Source: Sulfuritalea sp.
GTDB taxonomy: Bacteria > Pseudomonadota > Gammaproteobacteria > Burkholderiales > Rhodocyclaceae
NCBI GenBank assembly: GCA_016710465.1
Contig: JADJVS010000016.1
Coordinates: forward strand, 1,144,540-1,208,539
DNA length: 64,000 bases
Direction: 5' to 3'
Below, piece after piece: positions 47,556 through 57,600 of the stretch. A program made the position numbers and the translations under genes. Under the pieces are notes generated by a model that worked only from the letters and a program-made list of their open reading frames with translations, was not told the DNA's origin and did no database searches. Numbering within the stretch: position 1 is the stretch's first letter; each line of letters begins with the position of its first letter.

Positions 47556-48991
47556 GCCTGCTGATGGACGCGCTGAAGAAAGCCGAACTGGCGAAACGCC
47601 AGGGAGGCGAAAGCGGCGCGGACGCCAGCCCGGAAGACATGGGCTTCAGCGGCTTGGCGCTGGAACCACTGCCGGCGACCACCACCGGCCAGGCCAGCGC
47701 TGATACAGATCCCGCTACTGTGGCGGAGTCGGTCACCGAACCTCCAATGTCTTTGGCATCCCACCTCGAGGAACTCGATGCCCGATTTCTCGAAGAGGCG
47801 GCGGCGGCGGCACGCATTGTTCCGCCGCCCTCGATCGCCACGACGAAGGTCGATTCCCTTGCGCCGCCCGCCCCCTCCCCCGCGCCGGCCGCAGAATCAA
47901 TTTCGCGTCCCTTGCCGGCAGCGATGGTCGAAAGCCCCCGACGCGCTCCGCAGGGCGCCGACGATACCCCGGTGAAAGCGGCGGCGCAGAACCTCTTTGC
48001 CGCGAAACAGCCGGAAAAGCAGGAGGGTCGCAAGGGCTTCGCCATTGCCATCGGCGTGTTGACCGTCCTTTCCGTGACTGGCATCGGCGGATACTTCTGG
48101 TGGCAGCTCCAGCCCAAGAGCAGCATGATGGCGAAACCAATGGTGCCCCCCCCGGCGCCGGTGGTCCCCCAGGCGCCACCGGCCGCACCAACACTGGTGG
48201 CCGCTGCACCCGCCCAGGCATCGCAGCCATCCCAGCCTGTAGCCACAGCCGGACCGGCGCCGGTTTCCGGCCCCGCCGCGACGAGCTCGCCCCGCCAGGG
48301 CGCGGTTGCGAACGACGATGACGGGGTCGCTGCATCCACTCCGACTCGCCAGCGTCGGCAGTCGGCTCGCGCCGTCGAGGTCGCCGAGGACGACAACCCG
48401 ATTCGTGTCACGCGCCAGCCATTGCGCGTGGATCCATCCCTCAGTCGCGGCTTCGAGGCCTTCAACCGCGGCGAGCTTTCGCTGGCCCAGGTGGAATACG
48501 AGCGCGCGCGCAAGAACGACCCCCGCAACACCGACGCGCTTCACGGCCTGGCCGCCATCGCCATGCGTCAAGGACGCCATGACCAGGCCGAAGCCTTCTA
48601 TCGCCGAATCATCGAGGCCGATCCGCAAGACACCGTCGCGATCTCGGCCCTCCTGAACCAGCGCGGCCAGGTCGACCCCGGACTGACCGAGAGCCGCCTG
48701 AAATCCCTGGCCGCGGAGCAACCGGATTTGGCCGCGCCACATTTCTCGCTGGGAAATCTCTACGCCCGCCTGGGGCGATGGAGTGAGGCACAGCAGGCCT
48801 ACTTCCGTGCCTTCAGCGCGGAACCGGACAATCCGGACATTCTTTACAACCTGGCGATCAGCCTTGAACATTTGCGTCAGAACAAGCTTGCCGCCCAATA
48901 CTATGCCCAGGCCGTTGCCGCCGCGGCCAGCCGCCCCGCCGGTTTTGATCGGGACCAGGCCGCCGCGCGACTGAAAGCGCTGCAACCCTGA
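47552..48991 (+). CDS. mshN: MshN-like TPR protein
   Basis: This 479-residue bitopic protein starts MSLLMDALKKAELAKRQGG, as in MshN-type proteins. It has a single membrane helix near residues 163-183 (IAIGVLTVLSVTGIGGYFWW) and a Pro/Ala-rich periplasmic linker. The C-terminal TPR domain runs from about 295 (RKNDPRNTDALHGLAAIAMR, DNPDILYNLAISLEHL). MshN is an accessory factor in MSHA pilus assembly whose exact role is not known. The start overlaps the secretin stop. Confidence 0.82.
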   Translation: MSLLMDALKKAELAKRQGGESGADASPEDMGFSGLALEPLPATTTGQASADTDPATVAESVTEPPMSLASHLEELDARFLEEAAAAARIVPPPSIATTKVDSLAPPAPSPAPAAESISRPLPAAMVESPRRAPQGADDTPVKAAAQNLFAAKQPEKQEGRKGFAIAIGVLTVLSVTGIGGYFWWQLQPKSSMMAKPMVPPPAPVVPQAPPAAPTLVAAAPAQASQPSQPVATAGPAPVSGPAATSSPRQGAVANDDDGVAASTPTRQRRQSARAVEVAEDDNPIRVTRQPLRVDPSLSRGFEAFNRGELSLAQVEYERARKNDPRNTDALHGLAAIAMRQGRHDQAEAFYRRIIEADPQDTVAISALLNQRGQVDPGLTESRLKSLAAEQPDLAAPHFSLGNLYARLGRWSEAQQAYFRAFSAEPDNPDILYNLAISLEHLRQNKLAAQYYAQAVAAAASRPAGFDRDQAAARLKALQP

Positions 48992-49044
48992 CCTGCCCCT
49001 ATCAGGGCTTGCCCCCGATGGCAGATGCTGGATAATCACGCCGT

Positions 49045-50748
49045 ATGAACTCGCCCAGCCCTCGCCGACCGATAGGCCAGATCCTCATTGCGCAAGGCGT
49101 GATCAGCGAGGATCAGTTGCGTATCGCCTTGCTGGAGCAGATGAAGTCCAACCAGCCGGTTGGCAAGCTGCTGGTGGCGCTGGGCTTCGTCTCCGAGGCG
49201 ACCTTGCGCGACGCGCTGGGAGAATCGCTGGGTCACAAGGCGGTCGACCTGGCCAAGTCGATCATCGACCCGGATGCCCTCCGCCTCATACCGCGCGATC
49301 TCGCCAAACGCCATGTGTTTCTGGCCCTGAGCTATTCCCGCCGCGATCAACGGCTGAAGATCGCGATCGCCGACCCGAACGACATCGTCGCGCTGGACAA
49401 GCTGCGCACCTTGATCCACCCGGACCTGCTGATCGAGACGCTGATCGCCGGAGAATCGGAAATCGCCCGCGCCATCGACCAATATTACGGTCACGAACTT
49501 TCAATCGACGGCATCCTGCATGAAATCGAGACCGGCGAAATCGATTACCGCAGCCTGGCGGCCTCGCTCGACGAATACAGCCAGCCGGTGGTGCGGCTGG
49601 TCGATGCGCTGCTGACCGACGCGGTCAAGCACGACGCCTCCGACGTTCACTTCGAGCCGGAAGCCAGCTTCCTGCGCATTCGCTACCGCATCGACGGCAT
49701 CCTGCGGCAGATCCGCGCCCTGCACAAGACGTATTGGGCGGCCATGGCCGTGCGCATGAAGGTGATGAGCGGAATGAACATCGCCGAAACCCGTGCGCCT
49801 CAGGACGGCCGCATCTCGATCAACATCAGCGGCCGCGCGGTCGACTTTCGCGTCGCGTCGCAGCCGACGATCCACGGCGAAAACATCGTGCTGCGCATCC
49901 TCGATCGGCAAAAAGGCATTGTCCCGCTTGACAAGCTCGGCCTGGACGAGCAGCAGATGAGCTTGATGAAGCTGATGGTGGCGCGCCCGGAAGGCATCAT
50001 CCTGGTCACCGGCCCCACCGGCAGCGGCAAAACGACCACGCTCTACTCGGTGCTGAACCATATCAACGAAGAGGGCGTGAACATCATGACCCTGGAGGAT
50101 CCGGTCGAATATCCGATGGCCATGATCCGCCAGACCTCGGTCGCCGAATCGGCCAAGCTGGATTTTGCCAACGGCATCCGCTCGATGATGCGCCAGGATC
50201 CGGACATCATCCTGGTCGGCGAAATCCGCGACGCTGACACCGCGGAAATGGCCTTCCGCGCCGCGATGACCGGGCACCAGGTATATTCGACGCTGCACAC
50301 CAACTCGGCCCTGGGCGCGGTTCCGCGCCTGCTCGACATCGGCGTGCTGCCCGACATCATGGCCGGCAACATCATCGGTATCGTCGCCCAGCGCCTGGTG
50401 CGAAGATTGTGTACCCAGTGCCGCAAGCCCTACCCCGCGGAACCCCAGGAGCGCAAGCTGATCGGAGTCGCCGAAGGACAACCCGCACCGATCATCTATC
50501 GCGCCGCCGGCTGCGATCACTGCGAATATCAGGGGTATCGGGGCCGCATCGCAATCATGGAAATGTTGCGCCTGGACCACGATCTCGACGACCTGATCGG
50601 GCGCCGCGCCGCCTTGCGCGACATCCGCGCCATGGCGCTGTCAAAGGGCTTCCGCACCCTGGCCGACGATGGCTTGCGGCGGGTGCTTGACGGATCGACG
50701 TCGATCGAGGAAGTCGGCCGGGTCATCGACCTCACGGAACGCATGTAA
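49045..50748 (+). CDS. mshE: Pilus extension ATPase MshE (GspE/PilB family)
   Basis: This 567-residue cytoplasmic ATPase powers pilus polymerisation. The N-terminal MshEN domain (RRPIGQILIAQGVISEDQL and the repeat that follows) binds c-di-GMP in characterised MshE proteins. The motor domain has Walker A GPTGSGKTTTLYSVL, an Asp box and Walker B DPDIILVGEIRDADTAEMA. The zinc tetracysteine lies in CTQCRKPYP and CDHCEYQGYRGR. The c-di-GMP link is notable because two c-di-GMP-type proteins lie at 24-26.5 kb. Confidence 0.94.
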   Translation: MNSPSPRRPIGQILIAQGVISEDQLRIALLEQMKSNQPVGKLLVALGFVSEATLRDALGESLGHKAVDLAKSIIDPDALRLIPRDLAKRHVFLALSYSRRDQRLKIAIADPNDIVALDKLRTLIHPDLLIETLIAGESEIARAIDQYYGHELSIDGILHEIETGEIDYRSLAASLDEYSQPVVRLVDALLTDAVKHDASDVHFEPEASFLRIRYRIDGILRQIRALHKTYWAAMAVRMKVMSGMNIAETRAPQDGRISINISGRAVDFRVASQPTIHGENIVLRILDRQKGIVPLDKLGLDEQQMSLMKLMVARPEGIILVTGPTGSGKTTTLYSVLNHINEEGVNIMTLEDPVEYPMAMIRQTSVAESAKLDFANGIRSMMRQDPDIILVGEIRDADTAEMAFRAAMTGHQVYSTLHTNSALGAVPRLLDIGVLPDIMAGNIIGIVAQRLVRRLCTQCRKPYPAEPQERKLIGVAEGQPAPIIYRAAGCDHCEYQGYRGRIAIMEMLRLDHDLDDLIGRRAALRDIRAMALSKGFRTLADDGLRRVLDGSTSIEEVGRVIDLTERM

Positions 50749-50770
50749 GCGCCTGGAATAACGATCGACG

Positions 50771-51973
50771 ATGGCTCTATACGCCTACAAGGCAATGAAT
50801 ACCCAGGGACGCATGGTTCTCGGCCGGCTCGAAGCCATTAACCTGATCGACCTGGAAATGCGCCTCAAGCGCATGGATCTGGATTTCATCAATGGCGACC
50901 CGGTGAAGCAGGGCGGCCTGATGAACCGGGGCAAGATCACCCGCCAGGAGCTCATCAATTTCTGCTTCCACCTCGAACAACTGGCGCGCGCCGGCGTGGC
51001 GCTGATCGAAAGCCTGACGGATCTGCGCGATACGGTCGACAATCCCCGCTTTCGCGAGATCCTGGCCGGAATGATCGAAAGCATCGAAGGCGGCAAAACC
51101 CTCTCGCAAGCCATGGCGGAGCACCCGCAGACCTTTGACGAGGTGATTGTCAGCCTGATTCGCTCCGGCGAGGAAACCGGCGCCTTGCCGCAAGTGCTGG
51201 CGAACCTTCTGGAGTCGCTCAAATGGCAGGATGAACTCGCCGCGCACACCAAGAAGCTCGTCATGTACCCCGCCTTCCTCGGCACGGTGGTGGTCGCCAT
51301 CACCCTGTTCATGATGATTTACCTTGTGCCCAAGATGGCGGGCTTCATCCGCAGCATGGGCCAGGACATGCCGACCCAGACCAAGCTGCTGATAGCCACC
51401 TCAAGTTTCTTCGTTAACTACTGGTACGTGGTCATCGGCCTGCCCATCGTCATCGCCGCGATAGTCACCTTCCTGGTCCAGACCAATTTCAAGGCTCGCT
51501 ATGGTTTCGACCAGTTCAAGCTGAAAATCCCCTATATCGGCGACATCCTGCGCAAGATCATCCTTTCCCGGTTCGCCTCGGTGTTCGCCATGATGTACTC
51601 GTCGGGCATCACGATTCTGGACTCGATCAAGGCCACGGAGGATGTCGTCGGCAACCTGGTGATCAAGGAAGGCCTGCAACGGGTCGGCGGCTTGATCGCG
51701 GAAGGACAGAACGTCACCGTGGCCTTCCAAAACGTCGGAATATTTCCGCCGCTGGTGCTGCGCATGCTGCGCGTCGGCGAGAACACCGGCGCGCTCGACA
51801 CGGCATTGACCAATGTCAGCTATTTTTACAACCGTGATGTTCGCGAATCCATCGAGCGCGTCCAGTCCATGATCGAGCCGGTGATGACGGTGACCATCGG
51901 CCTGATCCTCGGATGGATCATGATGGCCGTGCTCGGCCCGATCTACGACATCATCACCAAGATGAAAACCTGA
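50771..51973 (+). CDS. mshG: Pilus inner-membrane platform protein MshG (GspF/PilC family)
   Basis: This 400-residue protein has two GspF domains. The first contains FCFHLEQLARAGVALIESL and SLIRSGEETGALPQVL. The second contains ILSRFASVFAMMYSSGITIL and VLRMLRVGENTGALDTAL. Three membrane helices lie near residues 170-190, 217-237 and 375-395. It anchors the extension motor under the growing pilus. Its TGA stop overlaps the next ATG (TGATG). Confidence 0.94.
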   Translation: MALYAYKAMNTQGRMVLGRLEAINLIDLEMRLKRMDLDFINGDPVKQGGLMNRGKITRQELINFCFHLEQLARAGVALIESLTDLRDTVDNPRFREILAGMIESIEGGKTLSQAMAEHPQTFDEVIVSLIRSGEETGALPQVLANLLESLKWQDELAAHTKKLVMYPAFLGTVVVAITLFMMIYLVPKMAGFIRSMGQDMPTQTKLLIATSSFFVNYWYVVIGLPIVIAAIVTFLVQTNFKARYGFDQFKLKIPYIGDILRKIILSRFASVFAMMYSSGITILDSIKATEDVVGNLVIKEGLQRVGGLIAEGQNVTVAFQNVGIFPPLVLRMLRVGENTGALDTALTNVSYFYNRDVRESIERVQSMIEPVMTVTIGLILGWIMMAVLGPIYDIITKMKT

Positions 51974-53514
51974 TGGCGGCGAAACGCATATTGCTGGCTG
52001 ACGGCACCGGACTCTCCGCCCACCATTGGCGATCCGGCCGCATCAAGTTCGAAACCGAATTCAGCAACGAGCCGGCGGGCCTGGAAGCATTCGCGACTTA
52101 CCTCAAAAAACATCGCGGCAGCCTGTTCTTCCTGCTCGCGGACATCGCCGAGGAAGGTTTCCAACTGGAAGACCTGCCCTATGTCCAGGGCGGCGATCGC
52201 AATGCCCTGCTCAAGCGGCGCCTGGGTCAATACTTCTACGGCACGCCGCTGTCGCTCGCGGTTTCGCTCGGGCGCGCCAAGGATGGACGGCGCGACGAAC
52301 GAATTCTCTTCGCGGCACTGACGCGGGCGGAAGCCTTCACTCCGTGGCTGGATGCCTTGCGCGAAGCCGAGGCCATCCTTGCCGGCGTGTACTCCGTGCC
52401 GCTGGTACTGGCGCAGTTCGGTCCGCAATTACTGGACGCCAATGGGCCGGCGCTGCTGCTGACGCTTACCCGCGGTGGAGTGCGCCAGACCTTCTTCGAT
52501 CAGGGAAAACTGCACTTCTCGCGCCTTTCACAACTCGCCACGCGTGGCGTCGACGAAATCGGGCGGGTCTGCGCCAGCGATTCGGCCAAGATCTTCCAGT
52601 ACCTGGTTGCCCAACGCCAGATTCCGCGCGGCAGCGCCCTGCGCACCGTGATACTCGCCGAGTCGGGCCAGACGCAAACCCTGCGGGACTACTGCCAGAG
52701 TTCACCGGAGATCCAGTTCGAGTTCGCCGACCTCGGCGCCGCCGCCCGAAAACTTCGCCTCAAGGATTCCTTGCCCGACAGCAACGCGGACAGGATGTTC
52801 ATGCATTGCGTCGCGAGCAAGCCTCCCGCCCAGCAGTTTGCGCCGCCAGAGGAGACGCGCTTCCACCGGTTGTGGAGAATGCGTTCCGCGATCACCGGCA
52901 CGGCCTGGGTGGTCTTTGTCGCCTGCTTGCTGTTCGCGGGCAAGACCGGGCTCAAGGTGGCCGAACTGCGCAACCAGGCCGAAACAACGCGTCTTGCAAC
53001 CGCCGACGATACAAGGCGCTACAACACGATTCTGGAAGGGCTGCCCAAGGTCGACATCACCCCGGATAACCTGCGGGCATTTATCAGCCGCCACGAAGCG
53101 CTGCAAAAGCGTCTGCCCCGGATGGAACCCTTGCTGCTTCACCTCAGCCAGGCATTGAACGAGAACCCCAGGATCGAATTGGGGAAGCTGAGCTGGCGCA
53201 TGGCCGACAGCCCGGACGCCACGAGCAACTCGGCGCCCGGCGCCCGCCAAAGCGCCACCACCGCGAACGCCGCGGGCTGGGCTGTCGTTGACATCGATGC
53301 CCAGCTTCCCCTGGTCCTGGTCAGCGACCAACGCGCCCAACTCGCGCTGGTGGAGAATTTCGCCGCCACGCTGCGTGCCGCGCGAACCGAAGTCCGTATC
53401 CTGAGTCGTCCCTTCGACATCGAATCCGACAAGCCGCTGCGCAGCGTGGGCGACCCCCGGACTCAGGGCGGCGAAGTACCCAAGTTTTCCCTGCGGCTGG
53501 CGCGACCACTGTGA
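51973..53514 (+). CDS. MshI-like pilus alignment protein (PilM/PilN-type layout)
   Basis: This 513-residue protein has a long N-terminal cytoplasmic part (residues 1-295) with weak similarity in layout to actin-like PilM/GspL. One membrane helix follows near 305-322 (TAWVVFVACLLFAGKTG), then a periplasmic region with a short coiled-coil-like stretch and a C-terminal ferredoxin-like fold. This architecture matches the GspL/MshI alignment proteins. I cannot name it more precisely. It lies between mshG and a PilO/MshJ-like gene, which supports the role. Confidence 0.6.
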   Translation: MAAKRILLADGTGLSAHHWRSGRIKFETEFSNEPAGLEAFATYLKKHRGSLFFLLADIAEEGFQLEDLPYVQGGDRNALLKRRLGQYFYGTPLSLAVSLGRAKDGRRDERILFAALTRAEAFTPWLDALREAEAILAGVYSVPLVLAQFGPQLLDANGPALLLTLTRGGVRQTFFDQGKLHFSRLSQLATRGVDEIGRVCASDSAKIFQYLVAQRQIPRGSALRTVILAESGQTQTLRDYCQSSPEIQFEFADLGAAARKLRLKDSLPDSNADRMFMHCVASKPPAQQFAPPEETRFHRLWRMRSAITGTAWVVFVACLLFAGKTGLKVAELRNQAETTRLATADDTRRYNTILEGLPKVDITPDNLRAFISRHEALQKRLPRMEPLLLHLSQALNENPRIELGKLSWRMADSPDATSNSAPGARQSATTANAAGWAVVDIDAQLPLVLVSDQRAQLALVENFAATLRAARTEVRILSRPFDIESDKPLRSVGDPRTQGGEVPKFSLRLARPL

Positions 53515-53521
53515 GCTCCCG

Positions 53522-54133
53522 ATGAAATCCGAAGCTTCCGATCTCGGTCGATTGAAATGGGCGATCGCCTTTCTGATCATCCTGTCCGCCTGCGGTGGCG
53601 GCGCGGTCTGGAGCACACTGCAATTGCAGAAGGCCGGGGAAAAAGCCGCCAGGGAAGCCAGCGCGGCGCGCAACGACATCCGCGCCAGGCTGGCGCGCGC
53701 GCGCGACGAACAGGCCGAGTTGCGCGACAAGATCACCCGCTTCCAGGCACTCAGGGAACGTGGGCTCATCGGCCCGGAACAACGCCTGGATTGGGTGGAA
53801 ACCATTGCCCGGATCAAGGCCGCGCGGCGCATCTTCCGCCTGGATTACGACTTCGCGCCGCAACGCCCGGTCGACGCCTCGGTGCTGCCGGGCGGCCCCG
53901 CCGCCGGTGGCTTTGACGTCATGTCCAGCCAGATGCGAATGCAGGTGCAATTCCTCCATGAAGGCGAACTGCTTGCCCTGATCGACGACATCCGCAACTC
54001 CGTGCGCGCCATGATCCAGGTTCGCTCCTGCAACCTGGAACGTGCCCCCGCCGGCGCCGGTGATCGCAACAACCCGGCTCCACTGAAGGCGGAATGCACG
54101 CTCGAATGGATCACCTTGAGGGAACGGAAATGA
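53522..54133 (+). CDS. MshJ/PilO-like alignment protein
   Basis: This 203-residue protein has a short cytoplasmic N-terminus and a membrane helix at about residues 14-32 (AIAFLIILSACGGGAVW). A coiled coil follows (about 35-75, rich in Lys, Ala, Glu, Arg), then a periplasmic domain. This is the PilO/GspM/MshJ layout. The start codon lies seven bases after the previous stop. The stop overlaps the following gene. The family call is by architecture and position, not by signature residues. Confidence 0.55.
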   Translation: MKSEASDLGRLKWAIAFLIILSACGGGAVWSTLQLQKAGEKAAREASAARNDIRARLARARDEQAELRDKITRFQALRERGLIGPEQRLDWVETIARIKAARRIFRLDYDFAPQRPVDASVLPGGPAAGGFDVMSSQMRMQVQFLHEGELLALIDDIRNSVRAMIQVRSCNLERAPAGAGDRNNPAPLKAECTLEWITLRERK

Positions 54134-54579
54134 GGCGGGGTCCATTCATGCTTGCGCTAGTGACCCTCATTTCGGGCGTGCTACCCGCCGGCGCCGCGGA
54201 ACCAGCGAACCTGGGGCGCCTGTTCTTCACCCCCGAACGGCGCCTGTCACTGGAACGCCAGCGCACACATCACGTGCAACAGGCGCAAGCGCTGCAGGGC
54301 ACCACCATGAGCCTCGATGGCGTGGTTTACCGTTCCAGCGGCAAATCCACGGTATGGATCAATCAGCACGCCCAGAACGAAAACGACGCCAGGCGAACGG
54401 GCGTATCCGCCAAGCTGTCGCCGCGCGATCCGGGTCGCGCACTGATCGCGCCCGGCGAGGACACGCCCGCCGATCTCAAGGTCGGCGAAGCGGTCAACCG
54501 CGCCACTGGGGAACGCAATACGCGTCTTGGCGGCGGGCAGGTCTTGACGCCCATGCCCACAAGCAGGAATCCCCGCTGA
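54130..54579 (+). CDS. Small secreted protein, possibly MshK-like
   Basis: This 149-residue protein has a signal peptide (FMLALVTLISGVLPAGAA). A basic region follows, with segments such as RTHHVQQAQALQGTTMSLDG and VVYRSSGKSTVWINQ. The latter resembles PilP/MshK-type periplasmic proteins that contact the secretin. It overlaps the previous gene. The next 118 bases before the large pilin gene contain no gene I can support. Confidence 0.5.
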   Translation: MRRGPFMLALVTLISGVLPAGAAEPANLGRLFFTPERRLSLERQRTHHVQQAQALQGTTMSLDGVVYRSSGKSTVWINQHAQNENDARRTGVSAKLSPRDPGRALIAPGEDTPADLKVGEAVNRATGERNTRLGGGQVLTPMPTSRNPR

Positions 54580-54697
54580 CCTGGACTCGACATTCAATGT
54601 CCTCCCCCTGTTCACCCCAAGGGGCTGGCTGCAGCTTGACGGCACGCCGATCCGCGGCCACCTTTCAGGGCGTCGGAATGTCGACGCCAGCGATACC

Positions 54698-57600
54698 GTG
54701 AAGCACGTCCGTCGTTCTGCCGCCAGAGCCGGTCGACCCTCCAAGGGTTTCGTCCTGATCGCCTTGCTCGCCATGCTGGCCATCGGCGGCCTGTATTTCT
54801 TCGTCAGCAACCTGTCCCCCGAGTTCCTCCGCAACAAGGCAAAGGAACAGACTGGCGACTCGATGGCTCAAGCACGCGAAGCCCTGATCGGTTACGCGAT
54901 ACGCTTCCGTGACGTACAACTCGCGCAGGGAAGCAGCGGTATGGTCTATGGTTACCTGCCGATGCCCGACCTCGGCACCTCGCGGAACAACAACGCGGGC
55001 TGCACCGAAGAAGGCTGCGAAGCGGCGAACTTTTCCGGAAATGCCGCCAATATCACCGTAATCGGGCGCTTTCCGTGGCGCTCGCTCGGCACCGGCCCCT
55101 TGCGCGACGCCTCCGGCGAATGCCTCTGGTATGCCGTTTCCGGCAGCCACCAGAGGGTGCAGCGCGCCACGCCGATGAACTGGGATACGCTGAGCCAGCT
55201 CGACGTGGTCGTCGCCAACAGTACGGCCGCCATGGCCAGCGCCATCTCCTCGGCGCACGATCGCCCGATTGCCGTGATATTTTCGCCGGGCCCGGCCCTG
55301 TCCGGCCAGGATCGGAGTCCCGCCGCCAACGACAGCGTGACGGAATGCGGCGGCAACTACAACGTGCTGAACTATCTCGATCCCGTGACCAGCACCCAGC
55401 TCGCCGGGATCACCAACTACCTTGCGGGCAGCACCAACAGCGCCAGCGGCGACACGTCGGCGGCGAACAAGTCGCTGACGGCCGGCGGGCTGGTCAATCG
55501 CCGCAGCGACGGTAACCTGTGGTCCGGCGCCTGTCCCGCCGGTACCACCGACAGTTGCGGCCTCGTTTCCAACGATGAAGGTATTTCGGTGACCAGCGCC
55601 CACCTGTTCCAGACCCTGCGCGGATCGAGCTATTTCCGCACCGACATCAATGCCATGCTCGAACGGATGACCGAGTGCCTGCGCGACCAGATCGCCGCCG
55701 GCGGCGGCTTCACGCCGACTGCCTTGACGGACTTCACCGGGCCCGACGACAAGGCGGTCGGCCGCGTACCGAGCAGCACCTGCTATGACGACACAACCAA
55801 CCCGCTGGGCTATTTCAGCCATTACGTCGATCAGTTGTTCATCATCAAGCCCAACACCGGAAGTCTTGGCGTCACGCTCGATGGCGGGACGGCGCAAAGC
55901 TGCGCCGCCGGCCTGATCTTCGCCGGTCAGCGCGGTACAAAAAGCCCGGTCCCCAGCGATGGCGGCGAATCGCTGGTGCAGCTTCGCACTTCGGGCCAGG
56001 TCTCGGCCACCAACGCGATCCTGAATACCCACTGGCCCGCCAACTATCTCGAGGGCGACAACCTTTCCGCCTTCACCACCAGCGGCGCCCTTTCCCTTAC
56101 CGGAAATTCCACCCTGGGCCAAGTCAGGGCCAGCAAATCCAATAGCGCGGACATCGCCCGCTGCTCGACCGCTGGTGTATGGAAGCTGGACGATTCGAGC
56201 TGCCACCTTGCCGAGCAGGACATCGTGCGCTGCATTCCTTCCGGGGCCAGTCTGACCGTGGCGGCGCCGGTCGTGGCCGCCACCGCCGGAACCATCCAGT
56301 TGGCGGCCTACGCGCCGGCAAGCGGCACGCTGACCCTGGGCAGCGGCGCCGGCGTCTCGAACTATGGCGCCAGCGCGGACAACCTCTTCGCCTGCGCCTG
56401 GACGACGGAAACCCACGCCGCCGGCACCGGTTTTCGCAGCTATTTCCGCTTCCGCATCCGGCGCGTCGGCGAAGGCTTCACCTTCGCCGTGATCGATGGC
56501 GACCGCAATGCCGCCAACGCCTGCGGCGCGGCGCGCCAGCATCTGGGCTATTCGGGCGATAGCGGAAATGCCTCCTTCCCCTATATCGAGTGGCCCAAAC
56601 TGGCGGTCGAATTCGACACTTCCTACAACTGCAACAAACCCTACAATCCATACTTGGACGGTCAGGGTCGCCCCGCCTGCGTGTTCACTGAGAGCGGCAG
56701 CACCCTCAGCAATGGCCGCAACGATCCCTGCTACACGAGCAGTTGCGGCGGCCAAAGTGGCTACAACAACAGCCACCACGTCGCCTTGGTCTATTGGGGT
56801 TACGGCAGTTCGCTGAGCTACCCCCTTCAGGACGACAACGTGCACGACCAGCTCGGCCTGCCGATGGCCACCGATACCTCGGCGCGCCCGGGACCGCGCA
56901 ACCCGGCGCCGGTGCTGCCCTACGTCACCAATCCGGCAACTATTCCGGGCATTGCGCCCTTCGACCGCTTGGGTAACACCGATACCTCGCAACGCGAGTT
57001 CCATGCCCGCATCGAACTCACCCGCAGCTTTACGGCGCCGACCGACCCGAAGAATGGCGTCACCACCGTGCAGACCAAGCTCTGGATTGAGGCCCATCCC
57101 GCCGCGAGCATTTCGACGATGACTTACAACACCGGTTCGCCGCCGACGCTGACCGTCACCACCGGCACTGTGCACGGCCTGACAACCGGCGACACCGTGG
57201 TCATCAAGGACGCCGTGCCCACAGGCTACAACGGCGAATACCCGGTTACCGTCATCAACACCACCAGTTTCACCGCCACCCTGCCGACCGGCAAGGTCAA
57301 TCCCGGCCGCTATATTTCCGCCATTACCTGGGCCGACATCAGCGGCTCGACCGACCGCGCCACGGTGACCTCGCCCGGCCACGGCCTTAATTCCGGCGAC
57401 CACGTCACCATTTCCGGCGCCATTCCAACCGAATACAACGGCACGCGCACGATCACCTACCTCAGCGCCAATTCCTACAGCATGGGCATCGAGTTGAGCT
57501 ATGAACCGGGCAATTTGACGGCGGCAATTGCCGCACCCAAGGCATTGACGCCGCGCGCCACGGCGCTGGCCAACACGACACGGCCGATGAGCGAACTTGA

